The translations under genes and the position numbers were made by a program. This document shows, piece after piece, positions 1 through 8,985 of a stretch of DNA of 64,000 bases (its first letter is position 1; the number at the start of each line of letters is the position of its first letter). The DNA is taken from positions 994,786 through 1,058,785 of the forward strand of contig NZ_RCDI01000002.1 of assembly GCF_003675875.1 (NCBI RefSeq). The letters are read 5' to 3'. This DNA comes from Halostella limicola. GTDB taxonomy: Archaea > Halobacteriota > Halobacteria > Halobacteriales > Natronoarchaeaceae. Below the pieces are notes generated by a model. That model searched no databases, had not been told where the DNA came from, and worked only from the letters and a program-made list of their open reading frames with translations.

Positions 1-1
1 C

Positions 2-787
2 ACGGTCGCCGTCGAGCGGACCTGGGACGCCGCCCTCCAGAGCGCCGGGCTGGCGCAGTGGGCGGCCGAAGAGGCGCTCGCTGGAGCCGACGGCAGGGAC
101 ACGCCGTTCTCGATCGGTCGGCCGCCGGGCCACCACGCCGTCACCGACGACGCGATGGGGTTCTGCTTCGTGAACAACGTCGCCGTCGCCGCCCAGACCG
201 CGCTCGACGAGCACGACGAGGTCGACCGCGTCGGCGTCGTCGACTGGGACGTCCACCACGGCAACGGCACGGAGGAGATATTCTACGACCGCGACGACGT
301 CTACTTCGTCTCGACCCACGAGGAGGGGATCTACCCCGGCACCGGCGAGGTCGACGAGACCGGCGAGGGCGACGGCGAGGGGTATACGCTGAACGCCCCG
401 CTCCCCGCCGGCTCCGGCGACGCGGAGTTCGCCGCGGTCTTCGACGACGTGATCGCGCCGGCGCTGGCGGAGTTCGACCCCGACCTCCTGCTCGTCTCCG
501 CGGGGTTCGACGCCCACCGGCACGACCCCATCTCCCGCCTGCGCGTCTCCACAGAAGGGTACGGCGTCCTCACGGACCGCGTCCGGTCGATGGCAGACGA
601 GACGGACGCGCCGCTGGCGTTCGTCCTCGAAGGCGGGTACGGTCTCGACGTGCTCGCGGAGGGCGTTCGGATGGTCCACGAGGTGTTCGACGGGCGGAAG
701 CCGATGGAGACCGACGACGACGTCGACGACGACGTCCGGGAGCGGATCGCCGAGCTACGCGAGAATCACGGCCTCGGCGAGAAGTAG
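2..787 (+). CDS. Histone deacetylase / AcuC-family deacetylase (5' end missing)
   Basis: This is a zinc-dependent amide hydrolase of the arginase/deacetylase fold, the family of class II histone deacetylases, acetoin-utilisation AcuC and acetylpolyamine amidohydrolases. The reading frame is open to the left edge, so the N-terminus is missing; 261 residues are visible. Diagnostic motifs are RPPGHHA with the paired active-site His near visible residues 44-45, VDWDVHHGNGT with metal ligands Asp83 and His85, SAGFDAH with the third metal Asp near 170, and LEGGYGL near 210. These make an active enzyme likely. The substrate (acetyl-lysine, polyamine or another amide) cannot be told from sequence. 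Its last 22 bases overlap the 3' end of the convergent cca gene. Confidence 0.9.
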   Translation, partial: TVAVERTWDAALQSAGLAQWAAEEALAGADGRDTPFSIGRPPGHHAVTDDAMGFCFVNNVAVAAQTALDEHDEVDRVGVVDWDVHHGNGTEEIFYDRDDVYFVSTHEEGIYPGTGEVDETGEGDGEGYTLNAPLPAGSGDAEFAAVFDDVIAPALAEFDPDLLLVSAGFDAHRHDPISRLRVSTEGYGVLTDRVRSMADETDAPLAFVLEGGYGLDVLAEGVRMVHEVFDGRKPMETDDDVDDDVRERIAELRENHGLGEK

Positions 788-2121
788 CGCGCGAGCTCCG
801 CGCCGAACTCGCCGGCTAGCTCTCCGACCGCCTCGCCGACCAGCACCTCGTAGCCGTCGCGGAGCGTCTCCTCGACGGCCGCGCCGAGCCCCACGCCGAA
901 CAGCGCGTCGCTCGAGAGGAGGTCGGCGGCGCTCGTGAACGCCCGGTCGCGCTCGACGACGTACCGGTCGCCGTCGACGAACGGGCCGTAGTCGTCGGTG
1001 TCGGCGTACTTCTCGTAGAAGCCGGTCGCGTGCCCGCGGACGTGGACCGGCGGGCCGTCGTGGCGCTCGACCGTCGGGAGCTCCGCGACGGCGAGTTCGA
1101 CGAACAGCACCGCGTCGCCGTCGGCGAACGCCGCGGCGCGCAACACGTCGAAGCCGCGGCGGTCGAGCTTCTCGGTCACGCCGGACAGCGACTTGCGGAG
1201 CTGGGGGTAGAGCTGGTCCTCGACGACGTCGGGCGCGTCGAAGCGGACGGCGAGCGGCGTCGTCCCGCGCTCGGCGACGTGCTCGCGCACCGCAGCGGCC
1301 GACAGCGGCTCCGGCGAGTCGGGAAAGAACAGGTCGGGCCGCGGGTCGTCGAGCAGTTCGCGAGCGTAGTGCTGGACGCGGGCGACGTTGTCGGGCGACA
1401 GCACGGCGGCGACGTTGCGCTCGGGGTCGGTCGGGTCGATGACGACCAGCGGGTCGTCGAACGTCGCCGCGCCGTGGTCCTCGGGGTCGAGGCGGACCGG
1501 CGGGTGCCAGTCGGCGGCGGCCTCGAGGAGCGCGCGGAAGCCGCCGTACTCCAGCACGAGGAGTTCGGTGAGGTAGCCGCTGAACCCGCGCGTCCGGAGG
1601 TCGCTCCCGTACGCGCCGATCCCTTTGAGGAACTGCTTGGCGAGGCGCACGTCGGCGGCGCTCTCGTCGTCCAGCCGCTCGCGGAGGTACTGCGTGTGAA
1701 ACGGGGTCCGGTCGACGGCCGACTGGATCCGCGTCGCGTCGGCCACGTCGTAGCAGGGGACGAGGTCGACGTCGAACCCCTCGTACTCGCCGGTGACGTA
1801 CGGGTGCTCGGCGTACTCCTCGCGGCCCTCCGGGAGCACCGCGTCGCCGACGCGGAGGCCGTACTCCTCCAGCGTCTCCCGGTCGAGGTCGGCAGGGAAC
1901 CGGACGAACACGTCGATGTCGCGGTCGCCGCTGACCCAGGTCCCCCGCGCCGTGCTGCCGACCAGCAGCGCGTCGGCGTCCACGTCCAGGTCGGCGACGG
2001 CGTCCTCGGCGCGTTCGATCAGGTCCTCGGCGGCCGCCGAGAGGCGCTCGCGCTCCTCCGGGTCCGGGTCTATCTCCTCGCTGACCGCCCGAACGGCGGC
2101 GTCGAACGCGTCGTCCGTCAT
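766..2121 (-). CDS. cca: CCA tRNA nucleotidyltransferase, archaeal class I
   Basis: This enzyme adds CCA to the 3' end of tRNAs from CTP and ATP without a nucleic-acid template. The 451-residue length is normal for the archaeal class. The nucleotidyltransferase signature is complete: Gly55-Ser56 in LLVGSTARGTW, catalytic acids Asp68 and Asp70 in the DRDIDVF stretch, and a third acid at Asp119 (FDVDLVPCY). A basic and aromatic central region (FLKGIGAYGSDLRTRGFSGYL) matches the tRNA-binding domain. Need for the enzyme is visible next door, since the tRNA genes at 2230 and 2389 do not encode CCA. It is transcribed away from them and collides with the deacetylase gene, sharing 22 bases. Confidence 0.96.
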   Translation of the reverse strand: MTDDAFDAAVRAVSEEIDPDPEERERLSAAAEDLIERAEDAVADLDVDADALLVGSTARGTWVSGDRDIDVFVRFPADLDRETLEEYGLRVGDAVLPEGREEYAEHPYVTGEYEGFDVDLVPCYDVADATRIQSAVDRTPFHTQYLRERLDDESAADVRLAKQFLKGIGAYGSDLRTRGFSGYLTELLVLEYGGFRALLEAAADWHPPVRLDPEDHGAATFDDPLVVIDPTDPERNVAAVLSPDNVARVQHYARELLDDPRPDLFFPDSPEPLSAAAVREHVAERGTTPLAVRFDAPDVVEDQLYPQLRKSLSGVTEKLDRRGFDVLRAAAFADGDAVLFVELAVAELPTVERHDGPPVHVRGHATGFYEKYADTDDYGPFVDGDRYVVERDRAFTSAADLLSSDALFGVGLGAAVEETLRDGYEVLVGEAVGELAGEFGAELARYFSPRP

Positions 2122-2229
2122 TGCCGGTCGGTTCTCGCCGTCGCGCCGAAAGGGTGTCGGTGCCGCCGCCCTGCGGCGAAAACGAAAGCCCTATCAAATA
2201 CCCCACCACTACAGATGAGTGACGCCAGT

Positions 2230-2302
2230 GCCGCCGTAGCTCAGTTGGTAGAGCACCTGGTTGTTACCCAGGTTGTCACAGGTTCGAGCCCTGTCGGCGG
2301 CG
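2230..2302 (+). tRNA. tRNA-Asn (GTT)
   Basis: A full cloverleaf is visible. The acceptor GCCGCCG pairs with CGGCGGC, followed by discriminator G. The anticodon stem CCTGG/CCAGG carries loop TTGTTAC with anticodon GTT, and the T arm is ACAGG-TTCGAGC-CCTGT. It has no intron and no encoded CCA. An AT-rich stretch around 2191-2201 (TATCAAATA) is the likely TATA element about 30-40 bases upstream. It lies divergent from cca. Confidence 0.96.
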
Positions 2303-2388
2303 CTTTCCTTCCGACGCTCACCTCGGTAGACAGCCGTCCGCCGTCGCTTCAAAAGACTTGAAAAGCACCCCGTCCAATCCACTACCGA

Positions 2389-2463
2389 GGGCCCGTAGCT
2401 AAGTCTGGTAAAGCGCCCGGCTCATAACCGGGCGATTCCTTGGTTCGAATCCGAGCGGGCCCA
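2389..2463 (+). tRNA. tRNA with CAT anticodon (elongator Met or Ile2)
   Basis: The acceptor GGGCCCG pairs with CGGGCCC, followed by discriminator A. The anticodon stem CCCGG/CCGGG carries loop CTCATAA with anticodon CAT, and the T arm is CTTGG-TTCGAAT-CCGAG with one T-G pair. G1-C72 argues against the archaeal initiator, which normally has A1-T72. Known haloarchaeal elongator tRNA-Met genes carry an intron; none is present here, so tRNA-Ile2, whose CAT anticodon is modified to read ATA, is a real alternative. There is no encoded CCA. Its 3' end is repeated twice downstream. Confidence 0.9.
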
Positions 2464-2842
2464 TACGAGTACCGCGCGCGACAGCGAAACGGTCAAGTGT
2501 TACGCCGCGAGGATTCTCACCCAGCAAGTCGCGCGCAGCGAGCGACGCGAGCGAGTACGCCTTGCTTCGGTTCGAATCCGAGCGGGCCCACTTCTGCGAC
2601 GAACGGACGCGAGGAGCAAATCGCTCACGCCGCGAGGCTTCGAACGAGAGAACGCCGGAGGCGTTCGCGTTGTTCGAATCCGAGCGGACCCACGTCTGTG
2701 ACGAGCGGATCCCCGCCGCGACCGACCGCGACGGACCACCGCCCTCACCCCGTCCTATCGCGACTCCAAGACTTATTACGACGACGGGCTTGGATCGAAT
2801 AACTACCGGCCGGCGTCCCCGCACCGGCCGAGGAGCCGAGCA
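2464..2842 (+). repeat. Two downstream copies of the tRNA 3' end in a non-coding spacer
   Basis: This 379-base spacer has no supported gene. Bases 2569-2590 repeat exactly the 22 bases at 2442-2463 (T arm plus 3' acceptor strand of the CAT tRNA), and 2671-2692 repeat them with two mismatches. The DNA after each extra copy is also alike (CTTCTGCGACGAACG versus CGTCTGTGACGAGCG). A second shared block, ACGCCGCGAGG, occurs at 2502 and 2627. The pattern is a decayed ladder with steps of about 127 and 102 bases. It could be remnant attachment sites of elements that integrate at tRNA 3' ends, or local duplication. The other tRNA arms are absent, so the copies are not tRNA genes. Confidence 0.8.
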
Positions 2843-5449
2843 ATGGCCGGATCACCCCCTGAGGACCGACAGGACGCGTCGAATAGCGCCGCGACCGACG
2901 ACCGCGACCTCCGGACGGCGGCGCTCGCGATCTGCTGCGCGCTCGGGCTCGCCGTCGCCGGGACGGCGCTGCCGGCGCTCGCGGCGCCGCTTGCCGGCGG
3001 GAGCCTCGGTGAGGGGCTCTTCGACCCGTCCGGCGGCGCGCCGGGCGGGCAGGCCGGCGGGGGAGAGGGGCCCGGCGGCGGACTCGGCGCACTGAACCCC
3101 GGCGACCGGACGAGCGTCGGCGGGTCGCTCGGCGGGCAGGACGGCGGGTTGCGCAACCAGTCCGCGGCCACGCACTTCTACGTCGAGAGCGAGGAGCCGG
3201 CGTACTGGCGGACCGGCGCGTACGGCGTCTACACGGGCGACGGGTGGGAGTCCGGCGCGACGAGCGGACTCGGCCCGGGGCGGTACGACGGCGGTCGGCA
3301 GGTCGAACAGACCGTCGAACTCGAACGGCCGGCGACGGCGCTGCCGGCGGCCTGGCAGCCGTACGACGTCGAGGTCGACGCGGAGGTGCGGGCCGAGCGG
3401 CTCGGCCTCGCCGTGGAGGACCCGCTGCCGGCCGGAACCGAGTACACCGTCTCCAGCCACCGAAAGGACACGGATCCGTCGACGCTCCGGGCGGCCGGGG
3501 ACAACTACCCGTCGGCCGTCGAGCGGTTCACGCGGCTGCCGGACTCGACGCCGGACCGGGTCGGGGAGTTCACCGACCGGCTGACGGCCGACGACGAGAC
3601 GAACTACGACAGGGCGCGGACCATCGAGCGGTGGTTAGAGGAGAACCGCGGCTACTCGCTGAACGCCTCGCACGACCCGAGCGGCGACGTCGCCGACGAG
3701 TTCATCTTCGAGATGGAGCAGGGCTACTGCGAGTACTTCGCGACGGCGATGACGGTGATGCTCCGCTCGCAGGACGTCCCGGCGCGGTACGTCGTCGGCT
3801 ACAGCCAGGGCGAGCCCGTCGGCGAGAACCGCTATCAGGTGCGGGGGATGAACGCCCACGCCTGGGTCGAGGTGTACTTCGAGGGCGTCGGCTGGGTGAA
3901 GTTCGATCCGACGCCGGCCGCGGACCGCCAGACCGCGGAGCAGCAGGCGCTCGAGGAGCAGACGAACGAGAGCGAGACGTACGCCCACGAGGTACAGACG
4001 GGGCCGAACGAGACGTTCGACCCGGGCAACGACAGCATCTCGAATGCCGGGCCGCCGTACGACGTCGAGGTGTCCCCCGACCCCGCGCCGGGCCGCGAGG
4101 TGACCGTCACCGTCACGAAGGCTGACACCCCCGTCGAGGGCGTGGTCGTCTCCTTCGACGGCGAACGCGTCGGCGTCACGGACGAGAACGGCGAGGTGAC
4201 GGGGACGGTGCCCTACGAGGAGACGTTCGAGGTGAGCGTCAGGCCGCGGGCGAACGAGTCGGCCGACGGGTTCGCGTTCGGCGCGCCCCCGGCGCAGGCG
4301 GCGGACAACGAGACGCGGACGTACGAGGTCGACACGAACGTCTCCGTCGAGGTCGCGGGGACGCCCACGCCCGGCGCGACGGTCGACCTCCTCGCCACCG
4401 CCGGCGGCGAGCCGATGCGGAACGCGACCGTGCGCGTCGACGGCGACCGCGTCGGCGAGACGGACGAGGACGGAGTGATCACGGTCACCGTACCCGAGGA
4501 CACGGGTGACGAGATGCGGGTGGCGGTCGAGCGCGGGTCGGTGGACGGCGAGGCGATCGTCGAACTCGGCGAACTCGACGTGCGCGTCGACGGACTCGCG
4601 GTCGCGGGCCGGCCCGCAACGGTCGTGGTGACGGTCGGCGACGAGCCCGTACCCAACGCTTCGGTGGCCGTTAACGGCGAGGCGGTCGGGCGGGCCGACG
4701 CGAACGGCGAACTGACGGCCTCGCTCCCCCTCTCGAACGAGGCGACGCTCGTCGCGTCGGTCGACGGGCGCGAGACCGAGACGGCGCTCGACTGGCTGTT
4801 GGTCCCGCTGGCCGGCGGCGTCGCCGTCGCCGTCGGTGCGCTCGCGGGCGTCGCCGCGCTGGCGCGCCGGCGGGACGTGACGCTCGCCGACGTGCGGGTG
4901 CGCCTGCGGTGGCTCGCCGGCGCCGCGGTCGGCGGACTGCTCGCGCTGAGCGACGGTCTCGACGAGGCGGCGCGACTCGCCCGGCGAGCGCTGGCCCGCT
5001 TCGACTGGGTGCCCGAGCGCCTCCGGACGCTGGCGGCCCGCGTCGCCGCCGTGAACGCGGTTTCGACGGCGGTCGCGGCGGTGCGCCGCGTCCTCCAGCT
5101 GTTCGGCGTCGGCGCGGGCGGACGAGCCGCCGGAGAGGCGGCCGCGAACGGGCGCGGTGACGACCGCGTCCGCGCGACGACCGACGAGCCCGCGACCGAA
5201 GAGCAGCGGTCGCTCCGGCGGTTCTGGCGGCAGTTCGTCCGGATCGTCTCGCCGGGAGACTGGCGGACGCGGACGCCGGGCGAGGTCGCGCGGGCGGCGG
5301 TCCGCAAGGGGTTCCCCGACGGACCGGTGTACCGGCTGACGGAGGCGTTCCGGCGCTCGGAGTACGGCGAGGACCCGCCGGACGAGGAGCGCCTCTCGAC
5401 CGCGAGACGGGCGCTCGACCGACTGCGGGACCGGACGGAGGACCGATGA
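2843..5449 (+). CDS. Membrane-anchored transglutaminase-domain protein with DUF4129-like tail
   Basis: The 868-residue protein has an N-terminal membrane segment (about residues 25-48), a Gly-rich linker, and a transglutaminase-like papain-fold domain with the expected triad: Cys296 in YCEYFATAMT, His339 in NAHAWVEV, Asp355 in KFDPTPA. Repeated beta-sandwich-like segments follow (about 405-640), then a second membrane helix (about 650-672). A C-terminal segment (about 790-868) rich in Trp and Arg resembles the DUF4129 domain often fused to such proteins. The catalytic domain should face the outside. The start is preceded by GAGGAG and overlaps no other gene. It heads an operon with the next three genes, joined by ATGA/TGATG overlaps. 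In many prokaryotes this domain travels with DUF58 and MoxR proteins; the substrate is unknown. Confidence 0.85.
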   Translation: MAGSPPEDRQDASNSAATDDRDLRTAALAICCALGLAVAGTALPALAAPLAGGSLGEGLFDPSGGAPGGQAGGGEGPGGGLGALNPGDRTSVGGSLGGQDGGLRNQSAATHFYVESEEPAYWRTGAYGVYTGDGWESGATSGLGPGRYDGGRQVEQTVELERPATALPAAWQPYDVEVDAEVRAERLGLAVEDPLPAGTEYTVSSHRKDTDPSTLRAAGDNYPSAVERFTRLPDSTPDRVGEFTDRLTADDETNYDRARTIERWLEENRGYSLNASHDPSGDVADEFIFEMEQGYCEYFATAMTVMLRSQDVPARYVVGYSQGEPVGENRYQVRGMNAHAWVEVYFEGVGWVKFDPTPAADRQTAEQQALEEQTNESETYAHEVQTGPNETFDPGNDSISNAGPPYDVEVSPDPAPGREVTVTVTKADTPVEGVVVSFDGERVGVTDENGEVTGTVPYEETFEVSVRPRANESADGFAFGAPPAQAADNETRTYEVDTNVSVEVAGTPTPGATVDLLATAGGEPMRNATVRVDGDRVGETDEDGVITVTVPEDTGDEMRVAVERGSVDGEAIVELGELDVRVDGLAVAGRPATVVVTVGDEPVPNASVAVNGEAVGRADANGELTASLPLSNEATLVASVDGRETETALDWLLVPLAGGVAVAVGALAGVAALARRRDVTLADVRVRLRWLAGAAVGGLLALSDGLDEAARLARRALARFDWVPERLRTLAARVAAVNAVSTAVAAVRRVLQLFGVGAGGRAAGEAAANGRGDDRVRATTDEPATEEQRSLRRFWRQFVRIVSPGDWRTRTPGEVARAAVRKGFPDGPVYRLTEAFRRSEYGEDPPDEERLSTARRALDRLRDRTEDR

Positions 5450-6126
5450 CGTACCGGCGACGGACCGTCGTCGCGCTCGGCGCCGCGGGCCTGCTCGTCG
5501 GCGTCGGCCTCGCGTTCGCGCCGGAGGCGGTGCCGCGCGCGGTGCGCGAACCGGCGCGGAGCGCGGTCGAGTCGCTCGGCGACGACCTGACCGCCGCGGC
5601 GGTCTCGCTGGTCGGTCTCGCCGCGGCGCTGTGGATCGCCCGGTCGTCGGACGGTGACGCCGCCGGGGCCGAGCCGCTGACCGCGACCCCGCCGGAAGCG
5701 GCGACGGCGGAGACGACCGTCGCCGGCGGCGAGTTCGACGCCGCGGTCGAGCGCGTCGGCGAGCGCGACCTCGCGGCGGGGGCGGTCGAGCGCGGGGAGC
5801 CGGCGACCCGCCTCCGCGAGACGGCGCGGACGGTGCTCTCGCGGACCCGTCCCGACGACGCGGACGTCGAGGGGATGATCGCGGCCGGCGCGTGGACGGA
5901 CGACCGGGTCGCCGCGGCCTTCCTCGGCGACGAGCGGGCGCCGGGGTGGACGTTCCGGGAGCGCCTGCGGGCGTGGCTGGCTCCGGAGCGAGAGACCGAG
6001 CGCCGGGCGGCGCGGACCGTCGCGGCGCTCGGGCGGGAACTGGAGCGCCACGAGCAGCGGTGGCACCGGCGACCGAGCGACGGGACGGGCGACGAGGCGC
6101 GTGACGCCGGGGAGGTGCGTCGCTGA
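5446..6126 (+). CDS. Small membrane protein of the transglutaminase/DUF58 operon
   Basis: The 226-residue protein has two hydrophobic segments near the N-terminus (about residues 8-26 and 46-63). A soluble domain rich in Arg and Glu follows, predicted to lie in the cytoplasm by the positive-inside pattern. No enzymatic motif is visible. Its ATG overlaps the stop of the transglutaminase gene (ATGA), and its own stop overlaps the start of the DUF58 gene by one base, so translation is probably coupled. Proteins of this size are seen at the same position in other haloarchaeal clusters (a DUF7269-type family, from memory and unverified). A scaffold or assembly partner for its neighbours is inferred from position only. 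Confidence 0.75.
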   Translation: MTYRRRTVVALGAAGLLVGVGLAFAPEAVPRAVREPARSAVESLGDDLTAAAVSLVGLAAALWIARSSDGDAAGAEPLTATPPEAATAETTVAGGEFDAAVERVGERDLAAGAVERGEPATRLRETARTVLSRTRPDDADVEGMIAAGAWTDDRVAAAFLGDERAPGWTFRERLRAWLAPERETERRAARTVAALGRELERHEQRWHRRPSDGTGDEARDAGEVRR

Positions 6127-7424
6127 TGCGGTCGGTCCCACGGTGGGGCGGCCCGGCGGCCGGGAGCGCCGCGCTAGCGACGGCCGGCGTGGCGAGCGGC
6201 GAGCAGGTCCTGCTCGCGGCGGCGGTCGTCCCGCTCGTGTTCGTCTGCTACGGCGCGCTCGCGACGACGCCGCCCGCGGAGAGCGTCCGCGTCGAGCGGT
6301 CGGTCCGCCCCGACGCGCCGATGCCCGGCGAGACGGTCCGGGTCGACCTGACCGTGACTAATCCGACGGACCGGCCGCTCCCGGACGTGCGCGTCGTGGA
6401 CGGCGTCCCCGACCCCCTCCGCGTGGTCGCGGGGACGCCGCGGGGCGGGTTCGCGCTCCGGCCGGGCGAGTCGACGACGCTGTCGTACTCGGTCGTCGCT
6501 CGCCGCGGCGAGTACGCCTTCGACGCCCCGTCGGTGCGGACCCGCAACGTGAGCGGGACCCGGTACGACACCACCGCGATTCCGGTCGCGGGCGCCGCGC
6601 GGATCACCTGCGAGGTAGGCGTCGACGAGGTGCCCCTCCACGAGCAGACGACGGGCGTCACCGGGCAGTTGCCGACCGACACCGGCGGCAGCGGCGTGGA
6701 GTTCTACGCCACCCGCGAGTACCGGACCGGCGACCCGCCGAGCCGTATCGACTGGCGGCACCTCGCCAAGAGCGGGTCGCTGACGACCATCGACTACCGC
6801 CGCCAGCAGGCGGCCCGCATCGTGGTGGTCCTCGACGCCCGGGCGGCGAGCGACGTGGCGCGGCGGTCCGGCTCCCCCACCGGCGTCGACCTCGGTGTCT
6901 ACGCCGCGGCGCGGCTGGTCGGAACGCTCGCGGACGCGGACCACCAGGTCGGCGTCGCGACGGTCGAGGACGGCGAGGCGGGACCGCGGATCGCCTGGGT
7001 CGAGCCGTCGAGCGGCCCGGAGCTCCGGGCGCGCGCCGAGCGCCTCTTCGACAGCGTGCTTGACGCGCCGGCCGAGGAGCGAAGCGTCGCGGACGGGGGA
7101 GGCGCTCCCGGCGACGGAGCGGCGTCGGACGCGCTCACCGAACTGCGCCAGCGCCTCGGCGGCGACGCGCAGGTGCTGTTCGTCAGCCCGTTCGCGGACG
7201 ACTACCCGGCCGAGGTGACGCGCACGCTGTCGGCCCACGGTCACGCGGTGACGGTCGTCTCCCCGGACGTGACGGGCGCGGACACGACCGGGAGGCGGAT
7301 GGCGGCCGTCGAGCGGGAGGTCCGGCTCGCCGACGTGCGCGACCGGGGGATCCCCGTCAATGACTGGCACCCCGACGCGCCGCTGGCGACCGCGCTGGCC
7401 GACGCGCTGGAGGGGGTGCGATGA
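6126..7424 (+). CDS. DUF58 domain protein
   Basis: The 432-residue protein starts with two closely spaced hydrophobic segments (about residues 12-45), then an immunoglobulin-like beta region. The DUF58 signature follows near residues 190-230, a G-x-E-F-x-x-x-R-E-Y-x-x-G-D pattern leading into RIDWRHLAKSG. Its C-terminal part has a Rossmann-like fold pattern ending in repeated VVLDAR, VLFVSPFADD and TVVSPDVTG strands, like the von Willebrand A folds that work with MoxR ATPases. The start overlaps the previous stop (TGATG) and the stop overlaps the next start (ATGA). A MoxR ATPase lies 3.4 kb downstream on the same strand. The likely role is an adaptor in a MoxR-dependent envelope machine. Confidence 0.88.
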   Translation: MRSVPRWGGPAAGSAALATAGVASGEQVLLAAAVVPLVFVCYGALATTPPAESVRVERSVRPDAPMPGETVRVDLTVTNPTDRPLPDVRVVDGVPDPLRVVAGTPRGGFALRPGESTTLSYSVVARRGEYAFDAPSVRTRNVSGTRYDTTAIPVAGAARITCEVGVDEVPLHEQTTGVTGQLPTDTGGSGVEFYATREYRTGDPPSRIDWRHLAKSGSLTTIDYRRQQAARIVVVLDARAASDVARRSGSPTGVDLGVYAAARLVGTLADADHQVGVATVEDGEAGPRIAWVEPSSGPELRARAERLFDSVLDAPAEERSVADGGGAPGDGAASDALTELRQRLGGDAQVLFVSPFADDYPAEVTRTLSAHGHAVTVVSPDVTGADTTGRRMAAVEREVRLADVRDRGIPVNDWHPDAPLATALADALEGVR

Positions 7425-8938
7425 GCGTCCCCTTCGTCACTCCGGAGTCGGCGTCGAACGGCGACGCGACGCCCCCGCGAACGAGCCGGGTGCTCGTCAC
7501 CGCGGTCGTCGGCCTCGGCGTCCTGTTCGTCGGGTCGTCGACGGCCGTGCTCGGACAGGTGATAGAGAGCGCGCTGACCGGGCTGGTCGTCGCGGCGGCG
7601 CTGTCGCTGCTGAACGACGACGACCCCGAGTCGCTCGCGGCAGGCAGTCTGCTGCTCGCGCCGGCCGCCGCGTCGCTCACCGGCGACCTGATCGCCATCG
7701 CGGGCGGGCCGCCGGTGCGGGCGCTCCGGGCGGTCGCGCTGGTCGTCGCGTCGTTCGGCGTCGCCGCGTGCTGGACCGGCATCGTCGGGAACAGAACGCT
7801 GACCGTCGGCGCCTCGCGGTTTGGCTACGCGCTGTTACCGCTGTCGCTCGCCGCGCTCGCCGCCATGGTGTCGAACGTCGGCACCGACGCGGCGGCGGCC
7901 GCGGGCGGGCCCGTCCTCGACGCGCTGTGGCGCGAACTCGTCGCGCCCACGGCCCCGGCGCCGCGGATCGCCGACTTCCTCCTCCTGCTCGCGGTCGGCG
8001 GGTTCGCCGTTCGCGCGGCGCTTGAGCGCCTGCCCGTGGCCGAACTCGCGAGCAAGCGCGACACCGCCCGGCGGGCGGCGCAGGTAGAGCGCACCGTCGA
8101 CGTCCTGCGGACGACCTACCGGGTCTGCGCGCCGGCGGGGCTCGTGCTCGGTGTCCTCCACCTCGCCGGCGCGGGGCCGTACGGCGCGCTCCCCGGCGGG
8201 CTGGTCGACCTGCTCGCGGGCGTGGCGAAGACGGAGGTCCTCCGGGTCCTGCTCGTCGCGGCGGCGGTCGCCGGATCCGTCGCCGCGGTCGCCGTCGAGG
8301 CGGTGCTGTGGGCGCGAACCGCCGCCGCGTCGGACGTCGCGCCCCGGGTCGTCCCCTTCGCGTCCGGCGTCGCGCTCATCGGCGGCGTGTGGGCGTTCAC
8401 CGACCTCGTACTCGGGCGGGTTCGGTCGCGGATCCCGTCCGTCGCCGCGCCGGCGCTCGAGGAACTCGTCGGCGTCGTCGGCGAGACGCCGGTCGCCCTG
8501 CTCGTCGTGGCCGGGACGCTGGTGCTTTTCGTCGCGCTCGTCGGCGTCCTCACGCTGCTAGGCCGGTGGGGCTTCCTGACCGACCGGGTCGCCCCCGTCG
8601 CCCTCGCCAGCGCCGGCCTCTTCCTCGCCGGGACCGTCTCCGGCATGGTCGGGGACGGCCCCCTCGTCGTGTTCGGCGGCGTCGCCGCCGCGACGGTCGC
8701 CTGGGACCTCGGCGAGTACGGCGTCGGCGTGGCGGAGGGGCTCGGCCGCCGCGCCCGGAGCAGGCAGGGCGAACTCGCCCACGGGCTGGCGAGCGTCGCC
8801 GTCGGCGCGGCGAGCGTCGCCGCGGCGTTCGCCCTCCTCGGCGTCATGCGGCGGACGGTCCCGGAGGCGTCGCTCGTCGCCGCCGGCGCGTCGGCCGCGT
8901 TCGTCGGCACGTTACTCCTGCTGTCGCGGTTGCGGTGA
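7421..8938 (+). CDS. Polytopic membrane protein of the DUF58 operon
   Basis: This 505-residue protein is almost entirely hydrophobic, with at least ten predicted membrane segments rich in Ala, Val and Leu, separated by short loops. I see no transporter or enzyme signature. It is the last gene of the four-gene operon, starting inside the stop of the DUF58 gene (ATGA). Haloarchaeal databases hold a comparable family at this position (DUF7519-type, from memory and unverified). It could form the membrane core on which the transglutaminase and DUF58 proteins act; this is inference from operon context. Confidence 0.75.
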   Translation: MSVPFVTPESASNGDATPPRTSRVLVTAVVGLGVLFVGSSTAVLGQVIESALTGLVVAAALSLLNDDDPESLAAGSLLLAPAAASLTGDLIAIAGGPPVRALRAVALVVASFGVAACWTGIVGNRTLTVGASRFGYALLPLSLAALAAMVSNVGTDAAAAAGGPVLDALWRELVAPTAPAPRIADFLLLLAVGGFAVRAALERLPVAELASKRDTARRAAQVERTVDVLRTTYRVCAPAGLVLGVLHLAGAGPYGALPGGLVDLLAGVAKTEVLRVLLVAAAVAGSVAAVAVEAVLWARTAAASDVAPRVVPFASGVALIGGVWAFTDLVLGRVRSRIPSVAAPALEELVGVVGETPVALLVVAGTLVLFVALVGVLTLLGRWGFLTDRVAPVALASAGLFLAGTVSGMVGDGPLVVFGGVAAATVAWDLGEYGVGVAEGLGRRARSRQGELAHGLASVAVGAASVAAAFALLGVMRRTVPEASLVAAGASAAFVGTLLLLSRLR

Positions 8939-8985
8939 GCGGCCGTCCGCCGGGCGAGCGGCGACCGGCACCGACCGCGGTCGGC

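Noticed and set aside
1030-2361. Long forward open frame (443 codons) opposite the cca gene
   Set aside because: It is antisense to an unmistakable cca gene, runs into the tRNA-Asn gene and has no domain; long antisense frames are normal in very G+C-rich DNA.
2569-2692. The downstream tRNA 3'-end copies as further tRNA genes
   Set aside because: No D arm, anticodon arm or 5' acceptor strand precedes either copy.
4213-6141. 642-codon reverse frame opposite the transglutaminase operon
   Set aside because: Arg/Pro/Ser-rich translation without acidic haloarchaeal character; mirrors real genes on the other strand.
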